A stretch of DNA of 34,702 bases from an uncultured Prevotella sp. (GCA_944321645.1 CALUMB010000026.1:1-34702); one strand, 5' to 3'; positions 24,686 to 32,788 are shown, numbered from the stretch's first letter. Notes: generated from the sequence alone by a model not told the origin. A program made the numbers and translations.

Positions 24686-24962
24686 CTACAGTGCCGTGCT
24701 TGCCAAAAAATATGGCGAAGAGGGTACGCCGCAACGCGCAAAATTTGACGAAGAGGCATACGAATTCTACACATCGCAAATATTGCTTGACGCAAGGAAG
24801 GAAGCCAAAATGACACAATCTGAACTTGCAAGGCGCATCAATGTCACGAAATCGTACATCTCAAAACTCGAAAAAGGTGTCATAACACCGAGCGTGGCAA
24901 CATTCTACCGCATAATGAACGCATTGGGAATGAGGGTCGATGTCGTCAAGCCCATAGTTTGA
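24657..24962 (+). CDS. HTH (Xre/HigA-like) antitoxin
   Basis: A 101-residue protein with an acidic N-terminal part and a Cro/CI-type helix-turn-helix (about 45-90: DARKEAKMTQSELARRINVTKSYISKLEKG). It would neutralise the toxin encoded just upstream and repress the operon through the dyad at 24305-24328. Its ATG lies inside the toxin frame (29-bp overlap) and is followed by an A-rich start, METNNHKTVDYSAVLAKKYG. The pair has lower GC than the hdr genes next to it, in keeping with a mobile accessory module. Confidence 0.92.
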   Translation: METNNHKTVDYSAVLAKKYGEEGTPQRAKFDEEAYEFYTSQILLDARKEAKMTQSELARRINVTKSYISKLEKGVITPSVATFYRIMNALGMRVDVVKPIV

Positions 24963-25036
24963 CACAAATCGGCCATTATACCGTTTATGGCCGAACATAG
25001 CCACTATTCCACACTCTTCGCCTGCATACGCTTTCG

Positions 25037-25115
25037 TGCCAGCCAGATTGCTTCCAGCCTTGTCTCTGCGTAGCCCACTACGCTTCCGTCAAGACGGTAA
25101 GCAATCTGGCTGGCA
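25037..25115. repeat. 79-bp hairpin with GCGTAG-CCCA-CTACGC apex
   Basis: A perfect 17-bp stem (TGCCAGCCAGATTGCTT at 25037-25053 with 25099-25115) continues with imperfect pairing (CTTG/CAAG) to an apex GCGTAG-CCCA-CTACGC (25068-25083). It lies 75 bp after the antitoxin gene and could end its transcript, although no T-tract follows. It shares its apex with the hairpin at 6358-6529. The remainder of the gap to hdrC (25116-25434) has no gene; it holds the promoter box at 25320-25327 and a leader of about 100 nt. Confidence 0.75.
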
Positions 25116-25319
25116 TAAACGCATAATCAGCCTAAAGCCTAATGCCAGACTTCTGTTAAACCATCGCCCCGACAATGCGGCAATATGCCACGCGGCAACC
25201 ACGCAGGGCTGCGGCAAGCGCCCCGCCAATACCTACAAACGGCGAGCGGCAAACACAAAAAAAATGTGAAACACGGGGATTTATAGCAAATAATAGGTAT
25301 CGCATTTGAAGAAAATCCG

Positions 25320-25327
25320 TATATTTG
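25320..25327 (+). promoter_or_regulatory. Promoter -7 box of the hdr-flx operon
   Basis: TATATTTG matches TAnnTTTG. It lies 107 bp before the chosen hdrC start at 25435 and downstream of an in-frame ATG at 25306, which argues against that earlier start. No good -33 TTTG at the standard spacing was seen; one lies only 11 bp upstream. Confidence 0.5.
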
Positions 25328-25434
25328 CCTACGAATCAAAACCGAACTACAAACCCCGGGAGCAGCCGGCCGCCGCCCGCGCCAACCACAATGGCGGCCC
25401 GGAGAAAGCGACTACCCACCCCACATTATTATAT

Positions 25435-25995
25435 ATGGAACACGAGAAGAGACTATCAACAGAACTGGCAGAGCACACCGGCGTAGACGCGGCCCGCTGC
25501 TACCAGTGCGGCAAGTGTACCGCTGGGTGCGCCCTCGCGCCCGACATGGACATGGCGCCAAGCTTCCTGATGCGCCTGCTGCAGACCCGCACAGAGGAAA
25601 ACGACCGCCGCGTACTCGGCTCAACGGCCATCTGGCTGTGCCTGGGCTGCGAGAACTGCGTGGCGCGATGCCCGATGGAAATAGACATACCGGCGGCGAT
25701 GGACTACCTGCGCGAACGCTCGCGCACCGAAGGGCTGGTGGCCCGGGAGGCAAGGGACATCGTGGCGTTCCACAAGTCGTTCCTCGACATGGTGAGGCGC
25801 AACGGCCGCACATACGAGATTGGGCTGGTGGCCGAGTACAAGCTGCGCACGATGCACATCATGCAAGACGTTGACATTGCCCCGGCCATGCTGGCAAGGG
25901 GCAAGCTGAACATCATGCCCGAAAGGCTCGAAGACAACGCAAGCAAGGTGGGGCGCATATTCGCAGGCACCATCGACAAGAAAGACCGTACCTAA
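25435..25995 (+). CDS. hdrC: Heterodisulfide reductase-like subunit C (HdrC)
   Basis: A 186-residue soluble iron-sulfur protein, begun at ATG 25435 (MEHEKRLSTELAEHTG). The codons from 25306 to here encode no family sequence, and the promoter box lies between. Two [4Fe-4S] sites are visible: C22-x2-C25-x2-C28-x3-C32 (CYQCGKCTAGC) and C69-x2-C72-x2-C75-x3-C79 (CLGCENCVARC). HdrC passes electrons from HdrA to the catalytic HdrB. The gene heads a seven-gene operon with hdrB 15 bp downstream. In a bacterium without coenzymes M and B the final disulfide is not CoM-S-S-CoB. Confidence 0.92.
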   Translation: MEHEKRLSTELAEHTGVDAARCYQCGKCTAGCALAPDMDMAPSFLMRLLQTRTEENDRRVLGSTAIWLCLGCENCVARCPMEIDIPAAMDYLRERSRTEGLVAREARDIVAFHKSFLDMVRRNGRTYEIGLVAEYKLRTMHIMQDVDIAPAMLARGKLNIMPERLEDNASKVGRIFAGTIDKKDRT

Positions 25996-26010
25996 AACAA
26001 GAAGAGCAAG

Positions 26011-26856
26011 ATGAACACAGGTTTCTATCCGGGATGCTCGCTCGACGGCACATCCCGCGAATACAACGAGTCGGTGAGGGCCGTGGCCGCCAAGCTGGGC
26101 CTGGCGCTCGCCGAGATTGACGACTGGAACTGCTGCGGGGCCACCGCCGCCCACTCCATGAGCCGCAGCCTGTCGCTGGCACTGCCCGCCAGGGTGCTCG
26201 CCCTGGCCGAGCGGCAGGGGTTCGGCGAGGTGGTGGTGCCGTGCGCCTCGTGCTACAACAGGCTGAGCGTGGCCGCCCACGAGCTGGCCGCCGACGGGGC
26301 GCTGGCCGCCAAAGTGGCCGAGGCCGTGGGCATGGCATACAACGGGGGCGTGAGGATACTCAACGTGCTGCAGTGGCTCGGCGAGCACGCCGCAGGCAAG
26401 CTGGCCGGAGCCGTGGCCAAGCCCTTCGCCCACCGCGTGGTCTGCTACTACGGGTGCCTGCTCGTCAGGCCGCACAAGGTGCTCGGCTTCGACCGCCTCG
26501 AAGACCCGCAGGCCATGGACGGCATAATGCGGGCCATAGGCGCCGAGCCGATAGACTGGGCCTTCAAGACAGAGTGCTGCGGCGCGGGGCTGTCGGTGTC
26601 GCGCACCGACCTCGTGGGCAAGCTCTCGGCAAACATAGTGGCCGACGCGCGCGACCGCGGGGCGGAGGCCATCGTCGTGGCCTGCCCCATGTGCCACTCC
26701 AACCTCGATATGCGGCGAGCGGCCATAAACAAGTGCCTGGAGGAGCCTACCGACATACCCGTAATCTACGTCACGCAGGCCATAGGGCTGGCCCTCGGGC
26801 TGGCGCACAGGGAGCTGGGGCTGCAACGCCACATGGTGGAAGTTAAACTAAAATGA
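26011..26856 (+). CDS. hdrB: Heterodisulfide reductase-like subunit B (HdrB), CCG-domain protein
   Basis: A 281-residue protein with two complete CCG motifs: C9, C41-C42, C78-x2-C81, and C149, C189-C190, C225-x2-C228. In methanogen HdrB these bind two noncubane [4Fe-4S] clusters that cleave the disulfide substrate; all ligands are kept here, so a disulfide-reducing active site is expected. The substrate is unknown. In the sulfate-reducer Flx-Hdr complex a DsrC-like protein is used, and none is encoded in this window. It lies 15 bp after hdrC and 10 bp before hdrA. Confidence 0.93.
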   Translation: MNTGFYPGCSLDGTSREYNESVRAVAAKLGLALAEIDDWNCCGATAAHSMSRSLSLALPARVLALAERQGFGEVVVPCASCYNRLSVAAHELAADGALAAKVAEAVGMAYNGGVRILNVLQWLGEHAAGKLAGAVAKPFAHRVVCYYGCLLVRPHKVLGFDRLEDPQAMDGIMRAIGAEPIDWAFKTECCGAGLSVSRTDLVGKLSANIVADARDRGAEAIVVACPMCHSNLDMRRAAINKCLEEPTDIPVIYVTQAIGLALGLAHRELGLQRHMVEVKLK

Positions 26857-26866
26857 GGCTTAAAGC

Positions 26867-28876
26867 ATGTCAAAGATAGGAGTTTTCATTTGCCACTGCG
26901 GTGAGAACATAGGAGCCACCGTAGACTGCGCCAGGGTGGCCGAGGCCGCCGCAGGCATGGAAGGCGTGGCCTTCGCCACCGACTACAAGTATATGTGCTC
27001 CGACCCGGGGCAGACACTGATAAAGAACGCCATACGCGACCACAGGCTCGACGGCGTGGTGGTGGGCGCCTGCTCGCCCAGGATGCACGAGCCGACGTTC
27101 CGCAAGGCATGCGCCGAGGCCGGGCTTAACCCCTACCTCTGCGAGATAGCCAACCTGCGCGAGCACTGCTCGTGGGTACACCCCAAGGGCGACGGCACCA
27201 CCGAGAAGGCCATCGAGATAGTGCGCGGGCTGGTGGAGAAAGTGAGGCGCAACGCCCCGCTCACGCCAATCCACGTGCCGATAACGAAGAAGGCGCTCGT
27301 AATTGGCGGCGGGATAGCAGGCATACAGGCCGCGCTCGACATCGCCAACTGCGGCCACAAGGTGGTGCTCGTGGAGAAGGAACCGTCTATCGGGGGCCAC
27401 ATGTCGCAGCTCTCGGAGACGTTCCCCACGCTCGACTGCTCGCAGTGCATACTCACGCCGCGCATGGTGGAGGCGGCGCAGCACCCCAACATCACGCTGT
27501 ACACCTACGCCGAGCTGGAGTCGCTAAGCGGCTTCATCGGCAACTTCGAGGCCAAGATACGCCTCAAGGCCAAGAGCATAGACGAGAGCCTGTGCACGGG
27601 GTGCGGCCTGTGTACCACAAAATGCCCGCAGAAGAAGATACCGAGCGAGTTCAACGCCGGGCTGGGCAAGCGCACGGCCATCTACGTGCCGTTCCCGCAG
27701 GCCGTGCCGAACAAGCCCGTGATAGACAAGGAGCACTGCACGCACTACCGCACGGGCAAGTGCGGCGTGTGCGAGAAGGTGTGCCCGACGCACGCCATAC
27801 GCTTCGGGCAGGAAGACAGGATAATAACCGAACAGGTGGGCGCGGTGGTGGTGACCACGGGGTTCAACGTGCTCGGCACCGACTTCTTCCCCGAATACGG
27901 CTACGGGCGCTACGCCGACGTGATCACCGGGCTGCAGTTCGAGCGGCTGGCATCGGCCTCCGGGCCGACGCTGGGCGAGATACGGCGCCCGTCTGACGGC
28001 AAGGTGCCCGAGAAGGTGGTGTTCATTGCCTGCTGCGGCTCGCGCGACCCGGCCAAGGGCATACCCTACTGCTCGAAGATATGCTGTATGTACACCGCCA
28101 AGCACGCCATGCTCTACCAGCACAAGGTGCATGGGGGCGAGTCTTACGTGTTCTACATGGACATACGCGCGGGCGGCAAGAACTACGAGGAGTTTGTGCG
28201 CCGGGCCATAGAGGAAGACCGCGTTAACTACGTGCGCGGCCGGGTGGCCCGCGTCTACGAGAAGGGCGGCAAGCTCATCGTGAAAGGCACCGACACGCTG
28301 CTCGGCGCGAGGCCGGTGGAAATAGAGGCCGACATGGTGGTGCTGGCCACCGCCGGAGTGGCCAACGAAGGCTCCGAGGAGCTTGCGCAGAAGCTGCACA
28401 TATCCTACGACCCGTACAAGTTCTTCGCCGAGGCCCACCCCAAGCTGAGGCCCGTGGAGACCAACACGGCCGGCATATACGTGGCCGGGGCCTGCCAGGC
28501 GCCCAAGGACATACCCGAGACCGTGGCCACGGCATCGGGCGCGGCGGCCAAGGTGGCGGCGCTGTTCTCGCAGCCCGACCTCGTGCGCGAGCCGCTCGTG
28601 GCCGTGGTCAACCGCTCGGCGCCGCCCGTGTTCAGCACTTGCGTGGGCTGCTTCATGTGCCAGACGGCATGCCCATACCAGGCCATTGAGCGCGAGGAGA
28701 TAAAAGACCGCAGCGGCAAGGTGCTGAAGGTGGTGGCCAAGGTCAACCCCGGGCTGTGCCAGGGCTGCGGCACGTGCGTGGCCTTCTGCCGCTCCAAGTC
28801 GATAGACCTGCAGGGATTCTCCAACCAGCAGATGTTCGCCGAGGTGGAGGCACTGCTCGATACAACCAACGATTAG
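26867..28876 (+). CDS. hdrA: Heterodisulfide reductase-like subunit A (HdrA), FAD electron-bifurcating subunit
   Basis: A 669-residue flavoprotein. Order: N-terminal GVFICHCGENIGATVD; a thioredoxin-reductase-like FAD fold with GGGIAG (147-152) and the SIGGHMSQLSETFPTLDCSQC segment (Cys191, Cys194); an inserted ferredoxin domain (CTGCGLCTTKC, 243-253, and a TGKCGVCEKVCP cluster near 298-307); the second half of the FAD fold; and a C-terminal ferredoxin domain with CVGCFMCQTAC (592-602) and CQGCGTCVAFC (from about 631). In characterised complexes HdrA's FAD bifurcates electrons between ferredoxin and HdrB. The full set of clusters suggests an active bifurcating enzyme. Confidence 0.95.
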   Translation: MSKIGVFICHCGENIGATVDCARVAEAAAGMEGVAFATDYKYMCSDPGQTLIKNAIRDHRLDGVVVGACSPRMHEPTFRKACAEAGLNPYLCEIANLREHCSWVHPKGDGTTEKAIEIVRGLVEKVRRNAPLTPIHVPITKKALVIGGGIAGIQAALDIANCGHKVVLVEKEPSIGGHMSQLSETFPTLDCSQCILTPRMVEAAQHPNITLYTYAELESLSGFIGNFEAKIRLKAKSIDESLCTGCGLCTTKCPQKKIPSEFNAGLGKRTAIYVPFPQAVPNKPVIDKEHCTHYRTGKCGVCEKVCPTHAIRFGQEDRIITEQVGAVVVTTGFNVLGTDFFPEYGYGRYADVITGLQFERLASASGPTLGEIRRPSDGKVPEKVVFIACCGSRDPAKGIPYCSKICCMYTAKHAMLYQHKVHGGESYVFYMDIRAGGKNYEEFVRRAIEEDRVNYVRGRVARVYEKGGKLIVKGTDTLLGARPVEIEADMVVLATAGVANEGSEELAQKLHISYDPYKFFAEAHPKLRPVETNTAGIYVAGACQAPKDIPETVATASGAAAKVAALFSQPDLVREPLVAVVNRSAPPVFSTCVGCFMCQTACPYQAIEREEIKDRSGKVLKVVAKVNPGLCQGCGTCVAFCRSKSIDLQGFSNQQMFAEVEALLDTTND

Positions 28877-28898
28877 AACAAAACAGCCATCAAGGACA

Positions 28899-29363
28899 AT
28901 GAGCAACGACAACAACTCTGCGTTTGAACCGCGCATAATAGCGTTCGTCTGCAACTGGTGCACATACGCCGGGGCAGACCTCACAGGCACAAGCCGCATA
29001 AAATACGCCACGAACGTGAGGATAGTGAGGTTCCCATGCACGGGCCGGATAGACTTCCTGCTGCTGCTGGAGGCCTTCGCCGGGGGGGCCGACGGCATCA
29101 TCGTGTCGGGCTGCCACCCCAACGACTGCCACTACACCTCGGGCAACTTCCACGCCCGCAGGCGGTGGATGGTGTTCCGCAGCCTGCTCGACACGCTCGG
29201 CATCGACACGAGGCGCATACGCTACTCGTGGGTGTCGGCCGCCGAGGGGGCGAAGTGGGCCGACCTCGTAAACGAGACCGTGGCCACCATACGCGAGCTT
29301 GGGCCATACACTGAATACAAGAAAGTGGCAGATTACCTTGGAAAGGAGGACGACAATGAGTAG
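28899..29363 (+). CDS. flxD: MvhD/FlxD-like [2Fe-2S] linker protein
   Basis: A 154-residue protein of the MvhD (delta subunit) family: FVCNWCTYAGADLTGTSRI, VRFPCTGRIDFLLLLEAFAGGADGIIVSGCHPNDCHY. The conserved cysteines bind one [2Fe-2S] cluster that links the electron-input module to HdrA. With flxA, B and C downstream, rather than a hydrogenase, the input is predicted to be NADH. The reading frame ends 8 bp inside flxC. The C-terminus has the usual TIRELGP segment. Confidence 0.9.
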   Translation: MSNDNNSAFEPRIIAFVCNWCTYAGADLTGTSRIKYATNVRIVRFPCTGRIDFLLLLEAFAGGADGIIVSGCHPNDCHYTSGNFHARRRWMVFRSLLDTLGIDTRRIRYSWVSAAEGAKWADLVNETVATIRELGPYTEYKKVADYLGKEDDNE

Positions 29364-30153
29364 CTTAGGGGAAATGGCCGCACGGTTGCTGGGCGACGGC
29401 ACGGCCACGAAGATAATAGGGTACGAACGGGCGCACGGCAAGACGCGCCCATGCTTCTGCACCAAGGCAGGCGACACCGCCCGCCTGGTGCTCGACGACA
29501 GCTGCGCGAACAACGTGGCCGTATACCTCACGAAGGCCGAGGTGGCCGGCGGCTGGCGCGTGTGCGTCACGGCCACGCTGCCCGTGCTGCGCTCCATGGT
29601 GCAGCTGGCCATGGAGCACCAGCTGCCGGAAGGCGCCACGGCCATTGCCTTGGGCCAGGGCGGAAGCCCCACGCTGCTCGGCAGCGTGGAGGAGATGGAG
29701 GCGTTCCTGGCCGACAAGCCGCTCGACACAAGCGGCAAGGAGCGCGAGCTGCGCGACCGGCTGAAGGCCATGGGGCGCGAGGAGCGGTGGCAGTTCTGGC
29801 AGGAGGAGCTGTCGAAGTGCATAAAGTGCTACGCCTGCCGAGCCGCCTGCCCGCTGTGCTACTGCACGCGCTGCATAGTGGACGACAACTGCCCGCAGTG
29901 GATACGCCCGTGGGCAAGCCCGCTGGGCAACATGGAGTGGCAGATAAGCCGCGTGATGCACATGACCGGGAGGTGCGTGGCCTGCGGAGCCTGCAAGCAA
30001 GCCTGCCCCATGGGCATACCCATCCACCTGCTCACGCTGTCGCTGGCCGAAGACGTGGAGCGCGAGTTCGGGGTGGCGCCGGGGGCCGTGATGGACCACG
30101 GCAACGTGCTCTCCACATACAACGCGGACGACAAGGAAGACTTCATACGTTAA
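29356..30153 (+). CDS. flxC: FlxC-like two-[4Fe-4S] ferredoxin protein
   Basis: A 265-residue protein begun at ATG 29356, 6 bp after an AAAGGAGG ribosome-binding site; it overlaps the flxD stop by 8 bp. The N-terminal half has no metal motif I recognise (IGYERAHGKTRPCFC, IALGQGGSPTLLG). The C-terminal half has two cluster sites: C155-x2-C158-x2-C161-x3-C165 (with extra Cys in CPLCYCTRC) and C207-x2-C210-x2-C213-x3-C217. In Flx-Hdr complexes this subunit relays electrons from FlxA/B to FlxD and HdrA. The flxC/flxB labels rest on layout and may be swapped relative to other schemes. Confidence 0.8.
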   Translation: MSSLGEMAARLLGDGTATKIIGYERAHGKTRPCFCTKAGDTARLVLDDSCANNVAVYLTKAEVAGGWRVCVTATLPVLRSMVQLAMEHQLPEGATAIALGQGGSPTLLGSVEEMEAFLADKPLDTSGKERELRDRLKAMGREERWQFWQEELSKCIKCYACRAACPLCYCTRCIVDDNCPQWIRPWASPLGNMEWQISRVMHMTGRCVACGACKQACPMGIPIHLLTLSLAEDVEREFGVAPGAVMDHGNVLSTYNADDKEDFIR

Positions 30154-30170
30154 ACTTCATACACGACACA

Positions 30171-31184
30171 ATGGAAAACCTACATATCAGCAACGAACGG
30201 CTGGCGCAGTGGCTCGGCGCCATGAGGAGCGACGGCCTGCGGATATTCGCACCCGTGGCAAGGGGCGGCAAGGCGGACTTCAAGCTGCTGGCCGAAGGCG
30301 ACACCGTGGCCGAGGGCTACGTGCAGACGGCGCAGTCGGCCAAGCGCATAGTGTTCCCCATGGCCGAGGTGCTATTCTCATACCGCAAGAAAGGCCACGA
30401 CATCGAGCTATGCGACGCGGCGGAGGCCACCTTCCCCAAGACCATAGCGTGGAAGATGCGCCCATGCGACGCAAGGGCGCTGAGGCAGATGGCCGAGGTG
30501 TTCACCAGCGACTACGACGACGCCATATTCCACGCACGGCTCGACAGCCTCACGGTGGTGGCGTTCAGCTGCGCGACGTGCGACGACTGCTGCTTCTGCA
30601 CGTCGGTGGGCGGCGGCCCCGGCTCCACCGAGGGCAGCGACATGCTCGTCACGCAGCTCGGGCCCGACGGCGCGCTCGTGGAGGTGCTCACCGACAAGGG
30701 CCGGCAGCTGGCCGAAAAGTACCTGGCGGGGGCCGGCAAGGCCGAAGGCATAGACAAGCAGGCCCACCTGGCCGAAGTGAAGGTGCTCTTCAGCGCCGAG
30801 GAGGTGAGGGCAAAGCTGGAAGGCGCCTTCGACAGCCCGCTGTGGAAAGAGCAGGCCGAGCGGTGCCTCGGCTGCGGGGCCTGCGCCTTCGTTTGCCCCG
30901 CCTGCACCTGCTTCGACATACAGGAAGACGCACACGGCAGCCGGGGGAGGCGCATAAGGTGCTGGGACTCGTGCGGCTTCGCCATGTTCACGCAGCACAC
31001 CTCCGGCCACAACCCGCGCCCGACGCAGGCCACGCGCTGGAGGCAGCGGCTGCTGCACAAGTTCTCATACATACCCGAAAAGCTGGGCGAGGCCGGCTGC
31101 ACCGGCTGCGGGCGGTGCTCAAGGGCCTGCCCCGTGGACATGAACATTTCGGAACACCTAAAAGCCATAGCAGACCATGAGTAG
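30171..31184 (+). CDS. flxB: FlxB-like 4Fe-4S dicluster protein (AsrA/hydrogenase-subunit-like)
   Basis: A 337-residue protein begun at ATG 30171 (MENLHISNERLAQWLG), 17 bp after flxC. Its layout is that of the AsrA-like 4Fe-4S dicluster family: WKMRPCDARALRQMAEVF, then SCATCDDCCFCTSVGGGP, then two ferredoxin sites C232-x2-C235-x2-C238-x3-C242 and C310-x2-C313-x2-C316-x3-C320. It would connect the flavin subunit FlxA to the rest of the complex. The gene overlaps flxA by 8 bp, so the products are probably made in equal amounts. Confidence 0.82.
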   Translation: MENLHISNERLAQWLGAMRSDGLRIFAPVARGGKADFKLLAEGDTVAEGYVQTAQSAKRIVFPMAEVLFSYRKKGHDIELCDAAEATFPKTIAWKMRPCDARALRQMAEVFTSDYDDAIFHARLDSLTVVAFSCATCDDCCFCTSVGGGPGSTEGSDMLVTQLGPDGALVEVLTDKGRQLAEKYLAGAGKAEGIDKQAHLAEVKVLFSAEEVRAKLEGAFDSPLWKEQAERCLGCGACAFVCPACTCFDIQEDAHGSRGRRIRCWDSCGFAMFTQHTSGHNPRPTQATRWRQRLLHKFSYIPEKLGEAGCTGCGRCSRACPVDMNISEHLKAIADHE

Positions 31185-32016
31185 CAACAACATATACCTG
31201 CCGTACCTGATGCGGATAGAGAAGATAACGGAAGAGGCACCCGGCGTGAAGACCTTCCGCCTAAAGTTTGAAGACGAGGCCGAGGGCCGGGCGTTCAGCT
31301 TCCGCGCCGGGCAGTTTGCCGAATATTCCGCCTTCGGCGAGGGCGAGTGCACCTTCTGCATAGCCTCGCCGCCAACGAGGCACGGCTACGTCGAATGCAC
31401 CTTCAGGCGGGCAGGCCGCGTCACCACCGGGCTGTCGAAGCTCGAGGAGGGCGACACGATGGGCTTCCGCGGCCCATTCGGCAACTCGTTCCCCATAGAG
31501 CAGTGGGAAGGCAAGAGCCTGCTCTTCGTGGCCGGCGGGATAGCGCTGCCGCCAATGCGCTGCGTCATAGAGAACGCGCTGGACCTGCGCGACAGGTTCA
31601 AGGACATCACCATCATCTACGGGGCCAAGTCGGTGGGCGACCTCGTATACAAAGACAAGCTGCGCGAATGGGCGGAGCGGCCCGACGTAAACATGATAGC
31701 CACCGTTGACCCGGGCGGCGAGACGCCCGACTGGACGGGGCGCGTGGGCTTCACCCCCACCGTGCTCGAGCAGGTGGCGCCATCGTCCGAGGGCACAGTG
31801 GCCGTGGTATGCGGGCCGCCCGTGATGATAAAGTTCACGTTCCCGGCGCTCGAAAAGCTCGGCTTCAAGGACACAGACATATACACCACGCTCGAAAACC
31901 GCATGAAGTGCGGCCTGGGCAAGTGCGGCCGCTGCAACGTGGGCAAGATGTACGTGTGCAAGGACGGCCCCGTGTTCACCAAGGCGCAGCTCAACGGCCT
32001 CCCGCCGGAGTACTGA
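31177..32016 (+). CDS. flxA: FlxA-like FAD/NAD(P)-binding oxidoreductase subunit
   Basis: A 279-residue protein of the ferredoxin-NADP reductase/dihydroorotate dehydrogenase B electron-transfer type. An FAD-binding barrel (about 10-105, with FRAGQFAEYS and FRGPFGNSFP) precedes an NAD(P)-binding domain (VAGGIALPPMR, about 118-128; CGPP, 212-215) and a terminal [2Fe-2S] site C245-x4-C250-x2-C253-x7-C261. It is predicted to oxidise NADH and feed the Hdr complex. It is the last gene of the operon. A short GGGTG/CACCC hairpin (32048-32061) lies 32 bp downstream. Confidence 0.9.
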   Translation: MSSNNIYLPYLMRIEKITEEAPGVKTFRLKFEDEAEGRAFSFRAGQFAEYSAFGEGECTFCIASPPTRHGYVECTFRRAGRVTTGLSKLEEGDTMGFRGPFGNSFPIEQWEGKSLLFVAGGIALPPMRCVIENALDLRDRFKDITIIYGAKSVGDLVYKDKLREWAERPDVNMIATVDPGGETPDWTGRVGFTPTVLEQVAPSSEGTVAVVCGPPVMIKFTFPALEKLGFKDTDIYTTLENRMKCGLGKCGRCNVGKMYVCKDGPVFTKAQLNGLPPEY

Positions 32017-32137
32017 CGCGCCACGCGCCGCAACGCCACGAAAGGCCGGGTGCCGCCACCCTGCGTTAACATATTAATGTTAAAAAAACGCCATCCCGGC
32101 CTCGCGGCGCAACGCCCTGGAAGCCAACGGATTACGG

Positions 32138-32217
32138 AACGCGCCGTTTTGCCCGCCGTAACGGCGCGTTTCAGCTTACAAAACGTGCCGTTCCGCATCG
32201 CGAAACAGCACGTTTTG
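32138..32217. repeat. GTTTTGC-type palindrome pair
   Basis: AACGCGCCGTT (32138-32148) pairs perfectly with AACGGCGCGTT (32160-32170), and CAAAACGTGC (32179-32188) with GCACGTTTTG (32208-32217). The style and recurring AAAACG/CGTTTT arms match the cluster at 4234-4315. Both clusters lie downstream of a gene and upstream of another transcription unit. Confidence 0.6.
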
Positions 32218-32660
32218 CACCGGCTTCCGGCCTCCGCGCCAAAACAGCCACGGCAGAGGCCCATTTTAGTTGCATATACGCAAATATCCGTGGCGGCGGA
32301 ATTGCCAAAGCCAGGCCGGAAGAAGCTACAGCCCGCCAACGCGGCACGCCAGGCTACGGGCATACACGCCGCAAGGATGCAGCCACGCAGTAACGCACGC
32401 AAACTGCCAATCACGATATAAACAACCAACAAAGGAAAGGAGGCTGACGCACAAGAAACAACAGAAAACGCCACCGGGCAACTGCCCACACACCGGCCAC
32501 GCCCGCCACAAGGCGGCCGCATCATGGCCGCGCCAAAAGCCAACGACGCGCGTTTCCGTTCGCAGGCGCTCTAAACAAACATTGAAATTGGGCTTTGGGG
32601 GCTTGCGCACTTCCCCATGAACGCCGCCAACACTCGCACGCAGAGCCACAAGCAGGCTGA

Positions 32661-32684
32661 AGCCTACGCCACGTGGCGTAGGCT
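32661..32684. repeat. 24-bp perfect palindrome
   Basis: AGCCTACGCCAC is followed directly by its reverse complement, giving 24 bp of perfect dyad with no spacer, about 105 bp before the BspA-like start codon. It could be an operator or a cruciform; it contains no T-tract. Confidence 0.65.
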
Positions 32685-32788
32685 GCCCACAGCTCGTCGG
32701 TGCGCAGTTCCACTTGGCGGCAACCCACATGGAAGGCAAACAATGGAATGGCTGCACGTCTTTTTACTAACCAAAAATACAGATTAAA

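Larger units (their letters stand above)
32017..32788. other. 772-bp gene-free interval with several palindromes
   Basis: No gene is supported; the open frames here have no start signals or recognisable domains. Palindromes are GGGTG-CCGC-CACCC (32048-32061); the AT-rich TTAACAT-ATTA-ATGTTAA followed by A's (32066-32083); the GTTTTGC-type pair at 32138-32217; and a 24-bp perfect palindrome at 32661-32684. The end carries the upstream region of the BspA-like gene, with no exact TAnnTTTG box found. Confidence 0.55.

Noticed and set aside
27524-29122. Long minus-strand open frame opposite hdrA and flxD
   Set aside because: It is an antisense frame of GC-rich coding DNA, rich in His, Arg and Val repeats, without domains; the plus-strand genes are certain. 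The same holds for 6433-7515 (-), 7609-8655 (-) and 4410-5834 (+).
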